NCBI GenBank assembly: GCA_027366525.1
Contig: DAHXKG010000007.1
Span: forward strand, 1-64,000
DNA length: 64,000 nucleotides
Reading direction: 5' to 3'
Origin: a candidate division FCPU426 bacterium
Lineage (GTDB): Bacteria > Oederibacteriota > Muellerivitia > Muellerivitales > DAHXKG01
Shown: in pieces, positions 1 to 10,231 of the stretch
How positions within the stretch are numbered: position 1 is the stretch's first letter
Layout of the letters: each line of letters starts with the position of its first letter
Notes under the pieces: model-generated
Seen by the model: only the letters and a program-made list of their open reading frames with translations
What the model was told of the DNA's origin: nothing
Databases searched by the model: none
Translations under genes and position numbers: made by a program

Positions 1-377
1 GGTTGAACTCTAGTTTGCGGGTTCATGTTTCCAGAGAAACGATTCGGTTGAGCATATGATCTATTAAACCATGAATTCGTCACTCTTCTTTGCGGCCGTG
101 GCTGAGGTTGCGGGCGCACATTGATTTGATAATTTCTAATTGGCGCCTGTGGCCTTGATTGCACCGGTCGAGGAGCATAGTGCTGCTGTGGAGCATGAAA
201 AACGGGATGATAATTAATATTGGCACTATTTCCAAGCCAATTGCTACTTGCCGCGTGATTGGGTCTATAACTATGATTCCGATTATTCACCGGGCCCCAT
301 CCAAATCCTTGAGCCCAAACCTGATGCATACTCATGCCCAAGAAAATCATTCCCAATAATAATGCATATCTTTTCAT
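1..377 (-). CDS. Small secreted Asn/Gln/Pro-rich protein (partial)
   Basis: The ATG at 375-377 opens a frame of 125 codons that runs off the left edge without a stop. The first 22 residues form a clear Sec signal peptide: MKRYALLL, a hydrophobic core, and a cleavage site after VWA. The mature part is low-complexity and rich in Asn, Gln, Pro, His and Arg (for example YRPNHAASSNW and VRPQPQPRPQRR), with no enzyme motif. The ribosome-binding site is weak (GTGAG about 9 nt upstream). Exported protein of unknown function; the C-terminus is outside the window. Confidence 0.65.
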   Translation of the reverse strand, partial: MKRYALLLGMIFLGMSMHQVWAQGFGWGPVNNRNHSYRPNHAASSNWLGNSANINYHPVFHAPQQHYAPRPVQSRPQAPIRNYQINVRPQPQPRPQRRVTNSWFNRSYAQPNRFSGNMNPQTRVQ

Positions 378-1068
378 AAAAAGTTCTCACTTTAATTTAA
401 ATTGATGATTTGACGTATTGTAGTATCTATTTTTCGCAATTATATACTCAACTTGTAAATTTAGCGAGTGATATTCTCGAGTTTACGATTAACAAGGCCT
501 AACAACCCTAGAATGTATTTTATAGTTTTAAAACATTTTTTAGGATTTTAAAATGACCACTACTGCTTTTTTATCGGTTGGTCAATATCCCAGCGTCCTT
601 TGCTCCTAAACCTTCTGCTCCTGAAAAGTTTTTAAAAAATTCGAATTGGATCAAGCTAAGGCACCGGAAGGATTGGCCAAAATAATCCTTTAAAAAATGA
701 AATTCCTCATCAAAAAACAAAAAAATTTACGCCCTTGTCATCCACACTCAGAATTAGAGCCATTTTGAAAGACAGCTGATGATGAAACTTCTTCAGGGCA
801 TTTATGATTTGACACTTAAAAAACCTCACACACTAAAGCAATCCAACCTGGGCACTAAAAAAGTAGATCGGGGTAAAAACATATAAATTTTTTTTGTGGT
901 TTGAAGTTCAAACGGTAAGGTTCCCCCCAGTTGCAGACCTTGAATCAAATAATTTCATGGGAAGATTTCTGCCATCGGTTCCGCTTGATGCGACAAAAAT
1001 AAATACCTAATCAGGAAGAGACCCGTGACGTGTTGATTTTACAGACTCGTTTTGCAGATCTTCTACCC
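378..1068. other. Intergenic, no gene seen
   Basis: About 690 nt of AT-rich DNA separates two minus-strand secreted-protein genes. I found only very short open frames (for example 18 codons from 553 on +) without ribosome-binding sites, and no tRNA or strong hairpin. It may hold the promoter of the gene at 1-377 and old gene debris. Confidence 0.5.
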
Positions 1069-1968
1069 TTAATTGTATACCGATGCGGTACTGGGCATAA
1101 GTTCATTAGCTATATAGATTCCGTTGGCATTAATGGCAATGCCATCGGGTTGATCGAGATATCCGCTCACAGCCGGAGTGTTCCATTGAGTAATATAGAT
1201 TCCGCTAGAAGAAAATTCCTGAATTCGATCACTCGAATCATCTGCAACAAAAACATTTCCAGAAGAACTGATCGCTATCCCCGCCGGGGCGGAAAATTGA
1301 CCTGCTGAATTACCTTTGGATCCCCATTGGGTGATATAAGTACCCGTAGAGGTGAATTCCTGTACGCGTTGATTTCCAAAATCAGCTACATACACATCCC
1401 CCGAAGTATTATTCACCGCAATCGCCGTGGGTGTATTCAACTGTCCATTTCCATGACCCAAAGAACCCCACGCACCAAGATAGGTGCCGGTTGAAGAAAA
1501 TTCCTCAATTCGACAATTAATACTATCGGCTACATACACAATACCAGAAGCACTAATGGCGATTCCATTGGGACTTTCAAATTGACCTTGACCCTTTCCA
1601 AAAGTGCCCCATTCTGTAATAGGGCTGCCATTTGAAGAAAACTTATCAACCCGATTATTTCCTTCATCAACTACATACACATTACCTGAAGGACCAATGC
1701 CAATTCCCGCTATGGACGGTGTCCAAACTCCATTGCCCCACTGAGTCATCGGGGTTCCATTTGCCGACAATTGACTAATCTGTTTATTTTCAACGTATAC
1801 ATCACCTGAAGCATTCAATGCAACTCCCACTCCAGGAGTTCCCAATTGGGCAGTGTAGAAGATCGACATCGATACTGGAGAGGTTGGAGAAACGGGGCTT
1901 CTCTGGCAGCCCATTGTAAATAATAAACCTGATAAGACCAACATCATTACACTCACACGGGCTTTCAT
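1069..1968 (-). CDS. NHL-repeat beta-propeller lipoprotein
   Basis: 299 aa. Residues 1-21 form a lipoprotein-type signal peptide ending in LLFTMGC, so Cys21 is the likely lipidated residue and the protein is membrane-anchored outside the cytoplasm. The rest consists of about six NHL repeats of 40-45 aa with the pattern PxGIAIxxxGxVYVADxxNxRIxEF followed by a WG turn, as in VYVADFGNQRVQEF and VFVADDSSDRIQEF. NHL propellers usually bind proteins or ligands or hold degenerate enzyme sites; no catalytic residues can be assigned. The last blade looks short (ends STASVYN), so the C-terminus may be truncated or closed by the N-terminal strand. It is a single gene, facing away from the glycosidase gene. 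Confidence 0.85.
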   Translation of the reverse strand: MKARVSVMMLVLSGLLFTMGCQRSPVSPTSPVSMSIFYTAQLGTPGVGVALNASGDVYVENKQISQLSANGTPMTQWGNGVWTPSIAGIGIGPSGNVYVVDEGNNRVDKFSSNGSPITEWGTFGKGQGQFESPNGIAISASGIVYVADSINCRIEEFSSTGTYLGAWGSLGHGNGQLNTPTAIAVNNTSGDVYVADFGNQRVQEFTSTGTYITQWGSKGNSAGQFSAPAGIAISSSGNVFVADDSSDRIQEFSSSGIYITQWNTPAVSGYLDQPDGIAINANGIYIANELMPSTASVYN

Positions 1969-2446
1969 ATTTCATTCTCCTCATCAACTTTAAAACAAAT
2001 TATGAAACAAATATTAAGTTACCACAAAATAATTGTTTGTCAAATGAAGCTTTCTAGACGACTTTGTCTTGCAACATTATTGCCCTCCGTTTCCATATTT
2101 ATTTAGCAATTATCGTCTTATCGTCTAATCTTCGTATGCTATCTCCCCAGTCGCATCGCCAGTTGTCCAATCCATGACCATCCTTAATTTCACATTTCCG
2201 AACGACCATATGCTTGATTTTTTTCAAAAAACAACTGCTTCAGTGGCATGAAAAAACGATCTTTTCCTTATTTCAATTTCAGTCTCCAAAATTTTCTTCA
2301 TAAAAATTCAGGTGATAGGATGTTCTTAAAAACGAATAAAAATAAACCTGTAAAAGAACCTTTTCTATCCGTTCTCGCTCTATCGTATTTCTTAAAAACT
2401 GTCTCTCTTTTTTTCACGGCCCACCTGACAGTGGCGGAGGCAAGGT
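1969..2446. other. Divergent intergenic region
   Basis: 478 nt between the divergent NHL lipoprotein and GH30 genes. A TTGACA-like -35 box on the minus strand (around 2035-2042) may serve the lipoprotein gene, but I see no convincing -10 at proper spacing. A 100-codon plus frame in this region overlaps the real GH30 start and has no coding character. Confidence 0.4.
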
Positions 2447-5446
2447 ATGATGCGGTTTGGATTGATCTTAAATCGATTTTTCTTTTTATTTCTTCTTATC
2501 CTCTTATGGGGGAGCTATGCATTTACATGGGCTGGTTCGTGCACCGTTGATGCCACTCAAACCTACCAATATATTCGTTGCGTCGGAGCTTCCAGCGCAT
2601 GGAGCAGTGTCGGAAATTTTGGACAAGCCCTGTTTGCCGTTGACAATATCAATGGACATCTCGGGCTGTCTTCGCTAAGAACCCGCATTGATCCTACCGC
2701 CATCAATGGCAACACGGGTGCCTGGAACACCGAATTAAATAATATCATTGCTGCCCATGCAGCCAATCCTAACGTTCTTTTCTGGAGTACTGAATGGTCT
2801 CCTCCGGCAGAATACAAAGGCAATGATAACGTTGATGGTGGTTCCGCCAGTTCCACTTTCTTAGGATCGGTTTCTGGTGCTCCCAACAGTGCTGACACCG
2901 GATACGCCCAGTACCTCACCCAATATGTTCAATATTGCAAAAGTTATACTGGGGTCAATCTTTACTCACTTTCGCCACAAAACGAAGCCAATTTTAATCC
3001 GAACTATGAAGCCTGTACTTGGGTAGCTGGACAATTTGCCGTTTTTGTTCCCGTTCTGTACAACGACTTTCAAAGTGCCGGCCTTTCTACCAAAATCATG
3101 ATCCCTGAACCCGATAATGAATACGGCATGAACTTAGCCTCGACCACCATGGATAATGCCAATACAGCCTCGATGGTCGGCATTCTTTGTACCCATCTCT
3201 ATGGAGAAAATCCTCTACCACTTTCTTCTTTTGGGTTTACCAATGTCACCAACCAAGAATGGTGGGAAACGGAAATATCTGGCTGCCCCGGTTCGGATGC
3301 CAATTGCAACACCGATATGAACGGAGGTTTGGAAGTCGCCAGCTGGGCCTATATGTCCTTTGTCAACGGCGATATGAACGCGTTTCATTATTGGTGGCTC
3401 CAGGACCTTATTGTCAATAATGCCCTCGACGATAAAGCTTATGCCTTAGGTAATTTTAGCAAATTCATCCGGCCTGGATATTACCGTATGGGGGCAACAG
3501 ATATTCCCACTGCGGGAGTCTCGGTATGTGCCTTCAAGGATACCAACAATGCTTCTCCTCAAACCTTTGTTATCGTGGCCATCAATGGAAATAACGCCGT
3601 GGTGAATCAAGTTTTTAATCTCAACGGTCTCACCGTATCGTCTATTACGCCGTGGCTGACCGATGCCAGCAATGGCCTAGTTCAACAGCCTTCGGTCGCA
3701 GTGTCCGGAAACAGTTTTACCTACTCGATGCCTGTCTCCAGTATCGTTTCATTTGTCGGAGTCAACGTAAGCGGCCCCACTCCCACTCCAACGATAACTC
3801 CAACACCAGTGGTCGCCACCACATGGCGGATCAATGCCGGCGGACCCAATTATACGGACACCTCTGGAAATCTTTGGGTAGCAGATACGAATTACACGAA
3901 CGGAGCCGCCATCACCATGGGCGGCACCATTTCCAAAACTTCTAACTCCACCCTTTATGATACTCAACGTTATGGAAGCAGCTTCTCCTATACCTTTCAT
4001 GTCCCCCCAGGAACTTACCAAGTCACACTCCGGTTTTCGGAAACGTATTCAGGAGACTTCTCCGTCGGTGCCCGAGTTTTCAATGTCGCCATTAATGGAA
4101 CAACGGTTCTGAACAACTTGGATGTTTATGCCCAAGTGGGAGCCAACACCGCCGATAACCAAATCCTCAATAATATTTCACCCAGCGGTGGAGTCATCAC
4201 CATTCAATTTACGGGTACGAACAGTCCCGATACCAATGCCATGGTGAACGCCATTCAGATTATTCCACAGCCACCCACTCCAACTCCCACGGCGACCTCC
4301 ACAATCACACTAACACCAACCCGGACTCCCACGGCGACGTGGACCTCCACGTTCACTTCTAGTCCCACCGCTACAGCAACCCGAACTTCTACAACTACAG
4401 CCACTCCCACTTTCACAAGAACACCCACCGCCATCCTGACACCCACTTTCACGGCCACCTCTACACCTACATTGACTATCACCCAAACCCCAACCCCTTC
4501 TTTCACTTCCACTTCTACTCAAACCAAGACTCCCACTCCCACTTTCACGGTAACCTCAACCTTCACTCTGACTCCCACTCCCACGACTACCTCTACACCT
4601 ACGCTGACTATCACCCAAACCTCAACCCCTTCTTTCACTTCCACCGCTACTCAAACCAAGACTCCCACTCCCACTTTCACGGTAACCTCAACCTTCACTC
4701 TGACTCCCACTCCCACAACCACCTCTACCCCCACACCGGTGGCCACTTCAACTGCCCTCCCCGTTTTGAATTTAAGCACCCAAGTCTCCAACTCCTTAAC
4801 TTATCCCGGTGGATTCGAAACATTTATACTTACCTTGACTGTAAGCGGGAGCGCACCCAATCAGGTTTCCCTAACTGATACGATTCCATCTCAAACAGGA
4901 TTCGTTCAGTTTGGCAGTGGGCTTGCCTCTAAAGGACAACTCAATGGTACTCAGGTCAAGTGGAATCTGGGAAATCTGCCGACAGGCACTTATACCTTAG
5001 CGTTTACGGTCCAAGTCAACACTACCGTTCCCAACGGAACTTCCTTAATTAATCGTTCTCAAATTACTCTTCCTGCAGATGTAGGCGGTATCTTTGCCAG
5101 TTCAATTACCGTAATTTCCAACCAATTAACTCCCACGCCAACTTCTACCCCTGCTTTCAGTGGAACGATTTCTTTACCCTATCCTAATCCGTCTGGACCA
5201 GGCCAAGTGGTACACATCCAAATCCAAGTTCATCAACCTTCGACAGTAGACTATCGCGTCTTCACTACTGCTTTTCGCATGATTTTCCAGGCTTCTCAGA
5301 ATGTGAATGGTCTTGGAATTCTTAACTGGGATCTAAGGGATGAAAATGGAGATCCGATGCCCAACGGTCTCTACTATCTCCAAGTCATCGTTCGCAATGA
5401 CGCTGGTACCATTCAAAAAATAGAAAAAATTATTATTTTGAACTAG
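2447..5446 (+). CDS. Secreted multidomain GH30 glycoside hydrolase
   Basis: 999 aa; the start is supported by GGAGG ahead of ATGATG. Residues 1-30 are a signal peptide. Residues 32-445 are a GH30 (clan GH-A) catalytic domain: [15 protein letters not shown], the acid/base Glu180 in SLSPQNEAN and the likely nucleophile Glu276 in WWETEISG. Residues about 455-603 match a malectin/di-glucose-binding-like domain (WRINAGG to NAIQI). A Thr/Pro linker spans 605-765. Residues about 773-892 are a DUF11-type Ig-like domain. Residues about 905-999 resemble a FlgD-like C-terminal domain (YPNPSGPG to NGLYYLQV). GH30 enzymes cut xylan, beta-1,6-glucan or galactan; the substrate cannot be assigned here. The next gene is an AraC regulator in the same direction, which may control it. 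Confidence 0.88.
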   Translation: MMRFGLILNRFFFLFLLILLWGSYAFTWAGSCTVDATQTYQYIRCVGASSAWSSVGNFGQALFAVDNINGHLGLSSLRTRIDPTAINGNTGAWNTELNNIIAAHAANPNVLFWSTEWSPPAEYKGNDNVDGGSASSTFLGSVSGAPNSADTGYAQYLTQYVQYCKSYTGVNLYSLSPQNEANFNPNYEACTWVAGQFAVFVPVLYNDFQSAGLSTKIMIPEPDNEYGMNLASTTMDNANTASMVGILCTHLYGENPLPLSSFGFTNVTNQEWWETEISGCPGSDANCNTDMNGGLEVASWAYMSFVNGDMNAFHYWWLQDLIVNNALDDKAYALGNFSKFIRPGYYRMGATDIPTAGVSVCAFKDTNNASPQTFVIVAINGNNAVVNQVFNLNGLTVSSITPWLTDASNGLVQQPSVAVSGNSFTYSMPVSSIVSFVGVNVSGPTPTPTITPTPVVATTWRINAGGPNYTDTSGNLWVADTNYTNGAAITMGGTISKTSNSTLYDTQRYGSSFSYTFHVPPGTYQVTLRFSETYSGDFSVGARVFNVAINGTTVLNNLDVYAQVGANTADNQILNNISPSGGVITIQFTGTNSPDTNAMVNAIQIIPQPPTPTPTATSTITLTPTRTPTATWTSTFTSSPTATATRTSTTTATPTFTRTPTAILTPTFTATSTPTLTITQTPTPSFTSTSTQTKTPTPTFTVTSTFTLTPTPTTTSTPTLTITQTSTPSFTSTATQTKTPTPTFTVTSTFTLTPTPTTTSTPTPVATSTALPVLNLSTQVSNSLTYPGGFETFILTLTVSGSAPNQVSLTDTIPSQTGFVQFGSGLASKGQLNGTQVKWNLGNLPTGTYTLAFTVQVNTTVPNGTSLINRSQITLPADVGGIFASSITVISNQLTPTPTSTPAFSGTISLPYPNPSGPGQVVHIQIQVHQPSTVDYRVFTTAFRMIFQASQNVNGLGILNWDLRDENGDPMPNGLYYLQVIVRNDAGTIQKIEKIIILN
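4457..4720 (+). repeat. Two-copy 132-bp tandem repeat in the Thr/Pro linker
   Basis: Two adjacent 132-bp units (4457-4588 and 4589-4720) are nearly identical and encode 44-aa units beginning [12 protein letters not shown] partial third unit follows. The period is in frame, so copy-number change would alter linker length without breaking the enzyme. Confidence 0.8.
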
Positions 5447-5561
5447 AATCTTGGGAAATGAAAAAGGAATGCTTTGTGCCGAATCATTTTTTATTCCTTA
5501 GCGCATTTCTATCCTATTGGCCCTTGGCCGGAAAGGATCTCTCAACTTTTTTAAAGCTTCC

Positions 5562-5586
5562 AACCGGACTACATTCCGGTTTTTTC
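5562..5586 (+). terminator. Rho-independent terminator after the GH30 gene
   Basis: AACCGG, an 8-nt loop and CCGGTT followed by a T run, about 115 nt past the glycosidase stop and before the AraC-type gene. It separates the two transcription units. Confidence 0.7.
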
Positions 5587-5688
5587 AAAAACCTTTTCCA
5601 ACCCATGCCTTCAACAAATTCATATTTATTATTAAATTTTCCAAAATGGGTTTAGAATGAATCAAAGTGAAGGATTCCAAACCAAACG

Positions 5689-7482
5689 ATGAATGAAAAA
5701 GTCTCTTCCTGGGCTCATCATCTCAAGGACTGGAATGGAAATTTCCAAGCCCAAGTCCTTTTTCGAAGTTTTTTTGCCAATTTTTTGAATCTAGAATGTT
5801 ACCTTATCCCCGCCGATAACTTTAACAGCTGGCAGGTGATTCATGCCTTGTATGAAAAATCCCTAGCCGTGGATTATGAACGCGTCTCACCCGTTATTCA
5901 AAGCCGGTTTGAATACAACCGGAAAGCATTCCGTACCGTGATCCGGAGTTGCCAGCCTTACTGTGCCCCTCACTTGAGCACTTATGGATTGTTTGTCCCC
6001 ATCGTGGAATCTGGAAAATGCACCGCCATCCTTCAAACTGGAATTTTTCTGCGCACGGTTCCTACGGAACCAATCCTAGTCAGAAACTGGAAAAAGCTGA
6101 CCGGAACTTATCCCAAACCCATGGACAATGAATTTCTAAAGTATGTCCAAGTCGTGTTGGAAGCCCCCATCTTGGGCTTCAACCATGTTGAACGTCTCCA
6201 GCAGGCCCTCCAGTGGTATGGAGAACTCCTGACTGGACAAAAAAAATGGAAGACGGTCTTGGAATTTTTCAAAGACTGCCATCGTTTTTTTTCAAAAGAG
6301 TTCCCACACCTTCAATGGCTTCACAATGTACTCGTGGAAAACAAATTTTTCCGACACCCTGCATACGCCCGGAAATTGATGGATTGGGAAGCAGAAGAAC
6401 TGGATTTATCTCGATTTCCCACTGCGGTGTTGGCTGTCCGACAGGAAAGCAGTGGACAAGAATTGCCTGATCTTTTGAATGCCCGCAAACTGCAGAATAT
6501 TGCATTTAAAACTGCTCGGCAAATGGGCAACCTGTTTTCTACACCCCTAAGCCATTATGGTTCAATTTTAATCACCTCCCCGCCGGATAACCTGAGTCCT
6601 TCTCAACAAAAAACGAACCTAAAAGAAACGGCACTCTTGCTGGAACACCAACTTTCTCAAAAATTAAAAGCACGAGTTTTCATCGGTATTGGATACCGTC
6701 TTCGTCCAACCATGAACCTGATGACTTCTTATAATGAAGCCGTTACTGCGCTACATTTAGCTGAATTACAAAAACAATCGGTGTTGTTTTTTGAGGATTT
6801 AAAAGAAACCCCCTTGCCTTCTTTTTCCTCACGACATTTCGCTAAACAGCTGGTGGATTTCATTTTAGAAAATGGAAACAAGGGGTTTCCGGCTTTCAAA
6901 GACAATTTTATCAGTCGAATTCTTAAACTGAGTGCCCGTCGGCCGGAATCTGTTCGGCGCATCTTCCTAGAAACCATCCATCGAATGGCTGAAGCCATTG
7001 AAGGATGGCACACTATTGCGTCCCCTTTGCTAGATCAACTGGAAAAAGATATCGAAGACGACTTCGATGCTGCCTATCGTATGAATGAACTGATTGATCG
7101 CTTTGAAAAAGCTTTGAACCGACTCATTCCATTGCTTAACCAACCCTATAAGGCTGAGAAACAGATTCGAATTCAAAAAGCCCAGCAGATTCTGGAAATG
7201 CATCCCGAAAAAAACTGGACACTCCCCATCTTGGCCAGCCAATTTGGATTTTCCATTTCATCTTTTTCCAAGGAATTTTCCCGATTTACCGGCCTACCAT
7301 TTTCCGAATACTTACTAAACCAGCGTATTAACAAATCTAAACGACTACTTCTGGGAAGATCACTTCCCTTAGACCATATTGCTCAAATTTGCGGTTTCTC
7401 TACCACCAACTATTTTTTTCAAGTTTTTAAAAAAAAAGTTGGTCAATCTCCCCGAAAATACCAACAATCCGGCGTCCTCTAA
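5689..7482 (+). CDS. AraC-family transcriptional regulator with large sensor region
   Basis: 597 aa. The C-terminal 100 residues (about 495-595) form a two-helix-turn-helix AraC domain: LPILASQFGFSISSFSKEF, then LDHIAQICGFSTTNYFFQVF ending GQSPRKYQ. Residues 1-180 form an unassigned sensor-like region. Residues about 230-370 look like a degenerate GGDEF-like module of the type found in CdaR/AraC regulators (RVFIGIGYRLRP, SYNEAVTALHLAE), with no diguanylate-cyclase active site. No transmembrane segment or phosphoacceptor motif is visible. It is codirectional with the GH30 gene but separated by a terminator, so control of carbohydrate use is a guess from position only. Confidence 0.85.
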   Translation: MNEKVSSWAHHLKDWNGNFQAQVLFRSFFANFLNLECYLIPADNFNSWQVIHALYEKSLAVDYERVSPVIQSRFEYNRKAFRTVIRSCQPYCAPHLSTYGLFVPIVESGKCTAILQTGIFLRTVPTEPILVRNWKKLTGTYPKPMDNEFLKYVQVVLEAPILGFNHVERLQQALQWYGELLTGQKKWKTVLEFFKDCHRFFSKEFPHLQWLHNVLVENKFFRHPAYARKLMDWEAEELDLSRFPTAVLAVRQESSGQELPDLLNARKLQNIAFKTARQMGNLFSTPLSHYGSILITSPPDNLSPSQQKTNLKETALLLEHQLSQKLKARVFIGIGYRLRPTMNLMTSYNEAVTALHLAELQKQSVLFFEDLKETPLPSFSSRHFAKQLVDFILENGNKGFPAFKDNFISRILKLSARRPESVRRIFLETIHRMAEAIEGWHTIASPLLDQLEKDIEDDFDAAYRMNELIDRFEKALNRLIPLLNQPYKAEKQIRIQKAQQILEMHPEKNWTLPILASQFGFSISSFSKEFSRFTGLPFSEYLLNQRINKSKRLLLGRSLPLDHIAQICGFSTTNYFFQVFKKKVGQSPRKYQQSGVL

Positions 7483-7631
7483 CATCCAAACCATTAACAG
7501 CATCGCCGATCAGAATTTTTTAAAGGACATATTCTATTTACCCATTTCTTGTGAAAAAAGCGATTCAAGAGTTACTCAGTCCATAAAACATCCCAAAACT
7601 GAACCCTTGGTGGATTCATGGATTGCGATCG

Positions 7632-8093
7632 CTATTTTACATGGGGCGAAGTATGCCTAGCCGGGACTCGGAAAGCCACCATGAATCGATTCCACGCATT
7701 GATGGCCACAATGGTATGTGTTAAGTCCACGGTTTCCTTTTCATCGAAGTATTTACGAACTTCCTGGTAAATCTCTTCGGAGGCATGACTTATGGAAATA
7801 TGGGTCAAGGATTCAGCCCAGTCCAAAGCCGACTTCTCCCGGTTAGTGTAAAGTTCAGACTCCCGCCAAGTGCTCAACATAAAAATCCTCTCTTCGACTT
7901 CGCCAAGTGCCCGTGCGTCTTTGGTATGCATATCCAAACAAAAGGCACAACCGTTGATCTGGGAAACCCTGATTTTCACTAATTCTTTCAAGAGAGGTTC
8001 TAAACTGGAAGTCTTCGTGTAGTTGCTGAAGTCCAGCATAGCTTTGTATCCAGCCGGAGCTACTTGAGCGTAATTCAACCGTTGGTTTTCCAT
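7632..8093 (-). CDS. AhpD-like carboxymuconolactone decarboxylase-family protein
   Basis: 153 aa. The family signature is clear: YKAMLDFSNY near the N-terminus and LVKIRVSQINGCAFCLDMHT, with the redox CxxC pair at Cys49 and Cys52 and His56. Members act as peroxidase partners (AhpD) or as gamma-carboxymuconolactone decarboxylases; the CxxC-x3-H arrangement favours an alkylhydroperoxidase-type antioxidant role. The length is normal. AAGGA lies just upstream of ATG. It stands alone with its own predicted promoter. Confidence 0.9.
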   Translation of the reverse strand: MENQRLNYAQVAPAGYKAMLDFSNYTKTSSLEPLLKELVKIRVSQINGCAFCLDMHTKDARALGEVEERIFMLSTWRESELYTNREKSALDWAESLTHISISHASEEIYQEVRKYFDEKETVDLTHTIVAINAWNRFMVAFRVPARHTSPHVK

Positions 8094-8105
8094 TTCATTT
8101 CCTTT

Positions 8106-8134
8106 TAGTAAAATTTAGCCTACTATCCTGTCAA
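8106..8134 (-). promoter_or_regulatory. Predicted sigma70 promoter for the AhpD-like gene
   Basis: On the minus strand, TTGACA (8129-8134) is followed after 17 nt by TTACTA (8106-8111), a few nucleotides ahead of the ribosome-binding site. The -35 is perfect and the -10 is weak. Confidence 0.4.
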
Positions 8135-8635
8135 ACCGGAAACCAGACATCGTTTTAAATATAGTAAATTTAAATAATATCGAAAAGCATATCAAAAAGA
8201 AATCCTTGATCAGGTGAATTGCTACCATTTCCAATTTGAAAAAGTCTTTTTATTTAAAATCACTCGATGAATTTTTAAAGTTCTATAGTGATAGGGCAAT
8301 GTTGAACGTGTTTCATCTCCTCAAATCCAACAAAGTTTTATTCCAATGCATAGCTTTTAAAAAATCACATAAATGGTTTCATAGATACAAGCACTTTATG
8401 TGTATTCTAAAAAATTTAGTTACTCGTTTCAAAAATTTTTGGTATCTGGCATTTCAATTACTAGAAAAAATTTTACTCTATTCACTTGTTATTTTAAAAA
8501 ATAAATGGTGGCTCGTCAGGAACTCTAAATGGTTTAAATACCCTTGAACACATCCTGCCTAAAATTGTTCTTGTCCTATGGCTGAAATTGGTTTGATTTC
8601 GAAGTTTTTCCTTGATCCAGTTGTGCCAAAAGCGG
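8135..8635. other. AT-rich intergenic stretch
   Basis: About 500 nt of very AT-rich DNA. A plus-strand frame (TTG at 8236 to 8547, 103 codons, Lys/Phe-rich) exists but lacks a ribosome-binding site and its composition reflects AT bias; I do not call it a gene. No RNA gene seen. Confidence 0.45.
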
Positions 8636-8830
8636 TTAAGCATCCTGATGAAGAACGCTTAATGCTTCCTTTTGAATATGGGCTTCATCCACTTCCTTAT
8701 AATCCTGATTGATCTCAAAAAAATGCTTTTCTTTCCGGATCCCTAGACTCCACAAGAAGTTTTTCACCCTGTGTTCCGCTTCTTCTTCTCGATGATGATC
8801 TAAAGCCTTCTGAATTAACTTCGCTTCCAT
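8636..8830 (-). CDS. Small hypothetical protein
   Basis: 64 aa, highly charged (MEAKLIQKALDHHREEEAEH), soluble, predicted mostly helical, with no recognised family. It lies 33 nt downstream of the broken secreted-protein gene on the same strand, so it could be the second gene of that unit. No strong ribosome-binding site was seen; it could be a chance frame. Confidence 0.35.
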   Translation of the reverse strand: MEAKLIQKALDHHREEEAEHRVKNFLWSLGIRKEKHFFEINQDYKEVDEAHIQKEALSVLHQDA

Positions 8831-8863
8831 TGCTAAATGATGACAAACTCGATCCGATAAAAT

Positions 8864-9428
8864 TCAATGTTGTTCACATGCCGATTGCACATCACTCAAT
8901 AAATCTCCGGGAACAACGAGTCGGGTAATTTTCAGCACTTGATCTTGAGGGTTAAATTGAACATTCAGTTTTCGAGTTACATTTGGCGAAACCAATAGAG
9001 TCACCAATTCGTCATTTCCTTCTTGAACATTTTCCCAATATTCGGTTATAAACTTCACCGAATTCAACCCCGAGGATACCCCTTTGCAAAAAGCAGTATA
9101 GGTTTGAGGCCCATTACAATAAATATGAATAACCCAATCCGTAGGTGGAAGTGCTGGACCCTTAGCATTAAAATTATTTTGTTCGACATAAGAATCTGGG
9201 ATTTCTTGAAAATCGGATTGTTGCATACCCGATGCACTAACAGACAGATTGGGATTCGCACCAATAATTCTCCCTTGAGCATCTTCAACATACAACAACA
9301 TGGGGGGAGTATCTGTATCCAAATATAATTCATATCGAGATTGTGGGCTTAACCCATAGGCTTCGGCAAATGAAACCCCTACGATCAGCAATAATAATTC
9401 CAGCAATCAAAAAAATATTTTTTCTCAA
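8864..9428 (-). pseudogene. Secreted protein gene with a frameshift in the signal peptide
   Basis: The body (about 170 aa from FAEAYGLSPQSRYELYLD to the stop at 8864) is open, but its only in-frame start is a TTG with no ribosome-binding site, directly after a stop. A perfect AGGAGG (9435-9440) lies 6 nt before a TTG at 9426-9428 in another frame, which begins LRKNIFLIAG. Removing one A from GGAATTATT at about 9398 joins the two into a textbook signal peptide (FLIAGLLLLIVGVSFAEA). So this was an exported protein of unknown function, broken by a 1-nt insertion or by a sequencing error. Confidence 0.65.
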
Positions 9429-9541
9429 TTTAATCCTCCTCATCTTTGAATCACCACGAATTCGGTCGGTGTTGCATATTGGGACAAGAACGTTTTCGAA
9501 AATCCTGGATCCGCAATCGTGAAATCGCACTGCGTCCCGTT

Positions 9542-10145
9542 CTATTGTTCGCCGGTCATTAAAACAAAATGAGGATCTCCATAAGGGTCTAAAACTCTTG
9601 CCATAACAATTTCTTGTGGAACTGCTTCTAAATCCTGTTCCAAATCTTGATCCACACTACTAACATCTGGCATTAATATTGAACTGTAATTGACCACCCA
9701 AGCAGCACGGCTGCCCGTTTATACGCTAGGTCATGCTGAAAATTAAAAGCATCCTTGATACCCCTAAATCCTTTCTCCCGAACTCCTTTCCCAATTGAAG
9801 ACTCTTTCCTTAAAAAGCTCATTCATCGCGTTCAGTTGTGTTGGTATTAGACGGAGGACAAAAACTGGATCCGAAAATAATTCGACACTATCCCACCCGA
9901 TCTTTTTATCTCTGCCAGCTTTACTCGAACCATTCCTATTCCATTCAGTTCCTGGAAAGAGGACGATGATAAAATATATCCTTCTTAAAAATAACAGCAA
10001 ATTGTCCAGTTAAGCTTCCAAAACATCTCTTCAGCAAAATTTGATGCTTGGATACTCTTGCTCGCATTATTTTTTCCAATCCACGCTGACGAAAAAGCAT
10101 CGACTTTTTCGGATGTAAAATTTTTAAAATGAAGATTAAAGCAGA
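9542..10145 (-). pseudogene. Multiply frameshifted gene of unknown function
   Basis: Protein-like segments appear in successive frames on the minus strand: DAFSSAWIGKNNASKSI, then GQFAVIFKKDIFYHRPLSRN, then SVELFSDPVFVLRLIPTQL, then GFRGIKDAFNFQHDLAYKRA, then RVLDPYGDPHFVLMTGEQ and a stop at 9542. At least four frame changes are needed to join them. The composition is normal for a soluble or secreted protein. I do not recognise the family. The first segment lies within the R1 repeat. Confidence 0.5.
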
Positions 10146-10216
10146 GCTGTTAAGGTGATAAGATAAAAGTTCAAAATATCTATATGTGGCTAGCTGTAAT
10201 AAATGCTTTTCGAACT
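10034..10216 (-). repeat. Diverged repeat element copy R1
   Basis: About 180 nt that align along their length with 13828-14011 (R2). Shared blocks include TAAAAGTTCAAA, ATATGTGGCTAGC, AAAAGCATCG and TCGCATTATTTT. It starts right after a CopG-type antitoxin gene on the minus strand and includes a coding-like peptide with the core DAFSSAWIGKNNA. Confidence 0.6.
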
Positions 10217-10231
10217 TGTTTAGATTCCACA

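Noticed and set aside
2248-2550. 100-aa plus frame upstream of GH30
   Set aside because: Overlaps the well-supported GH30 start and signal peptide in another frame.
4255-4740. CRISPR-like or minisatellite array
   Set aside because: The repeat is the Thr/Pro codon repeat of the GH30 linker; there are no spacers of constant length.
5150-5446. Canonical type IX secretion sorting domain
   Set aside because: The tail resembles FlgD-like/T9SS-like C-terminal domains but lacks a clear family signature, and no T9SS gene is in the window.
5458-5655. 65-aa plus frame after the GH30 gene
   Set aside because: It runs straight through the terminator at 5562-5586.
8236-8547. 103-aa Lys/Phe-rich plus frame
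   Set aside because: TTG start without ribosome-binding site, composition explained by AT content, no family resemblance.
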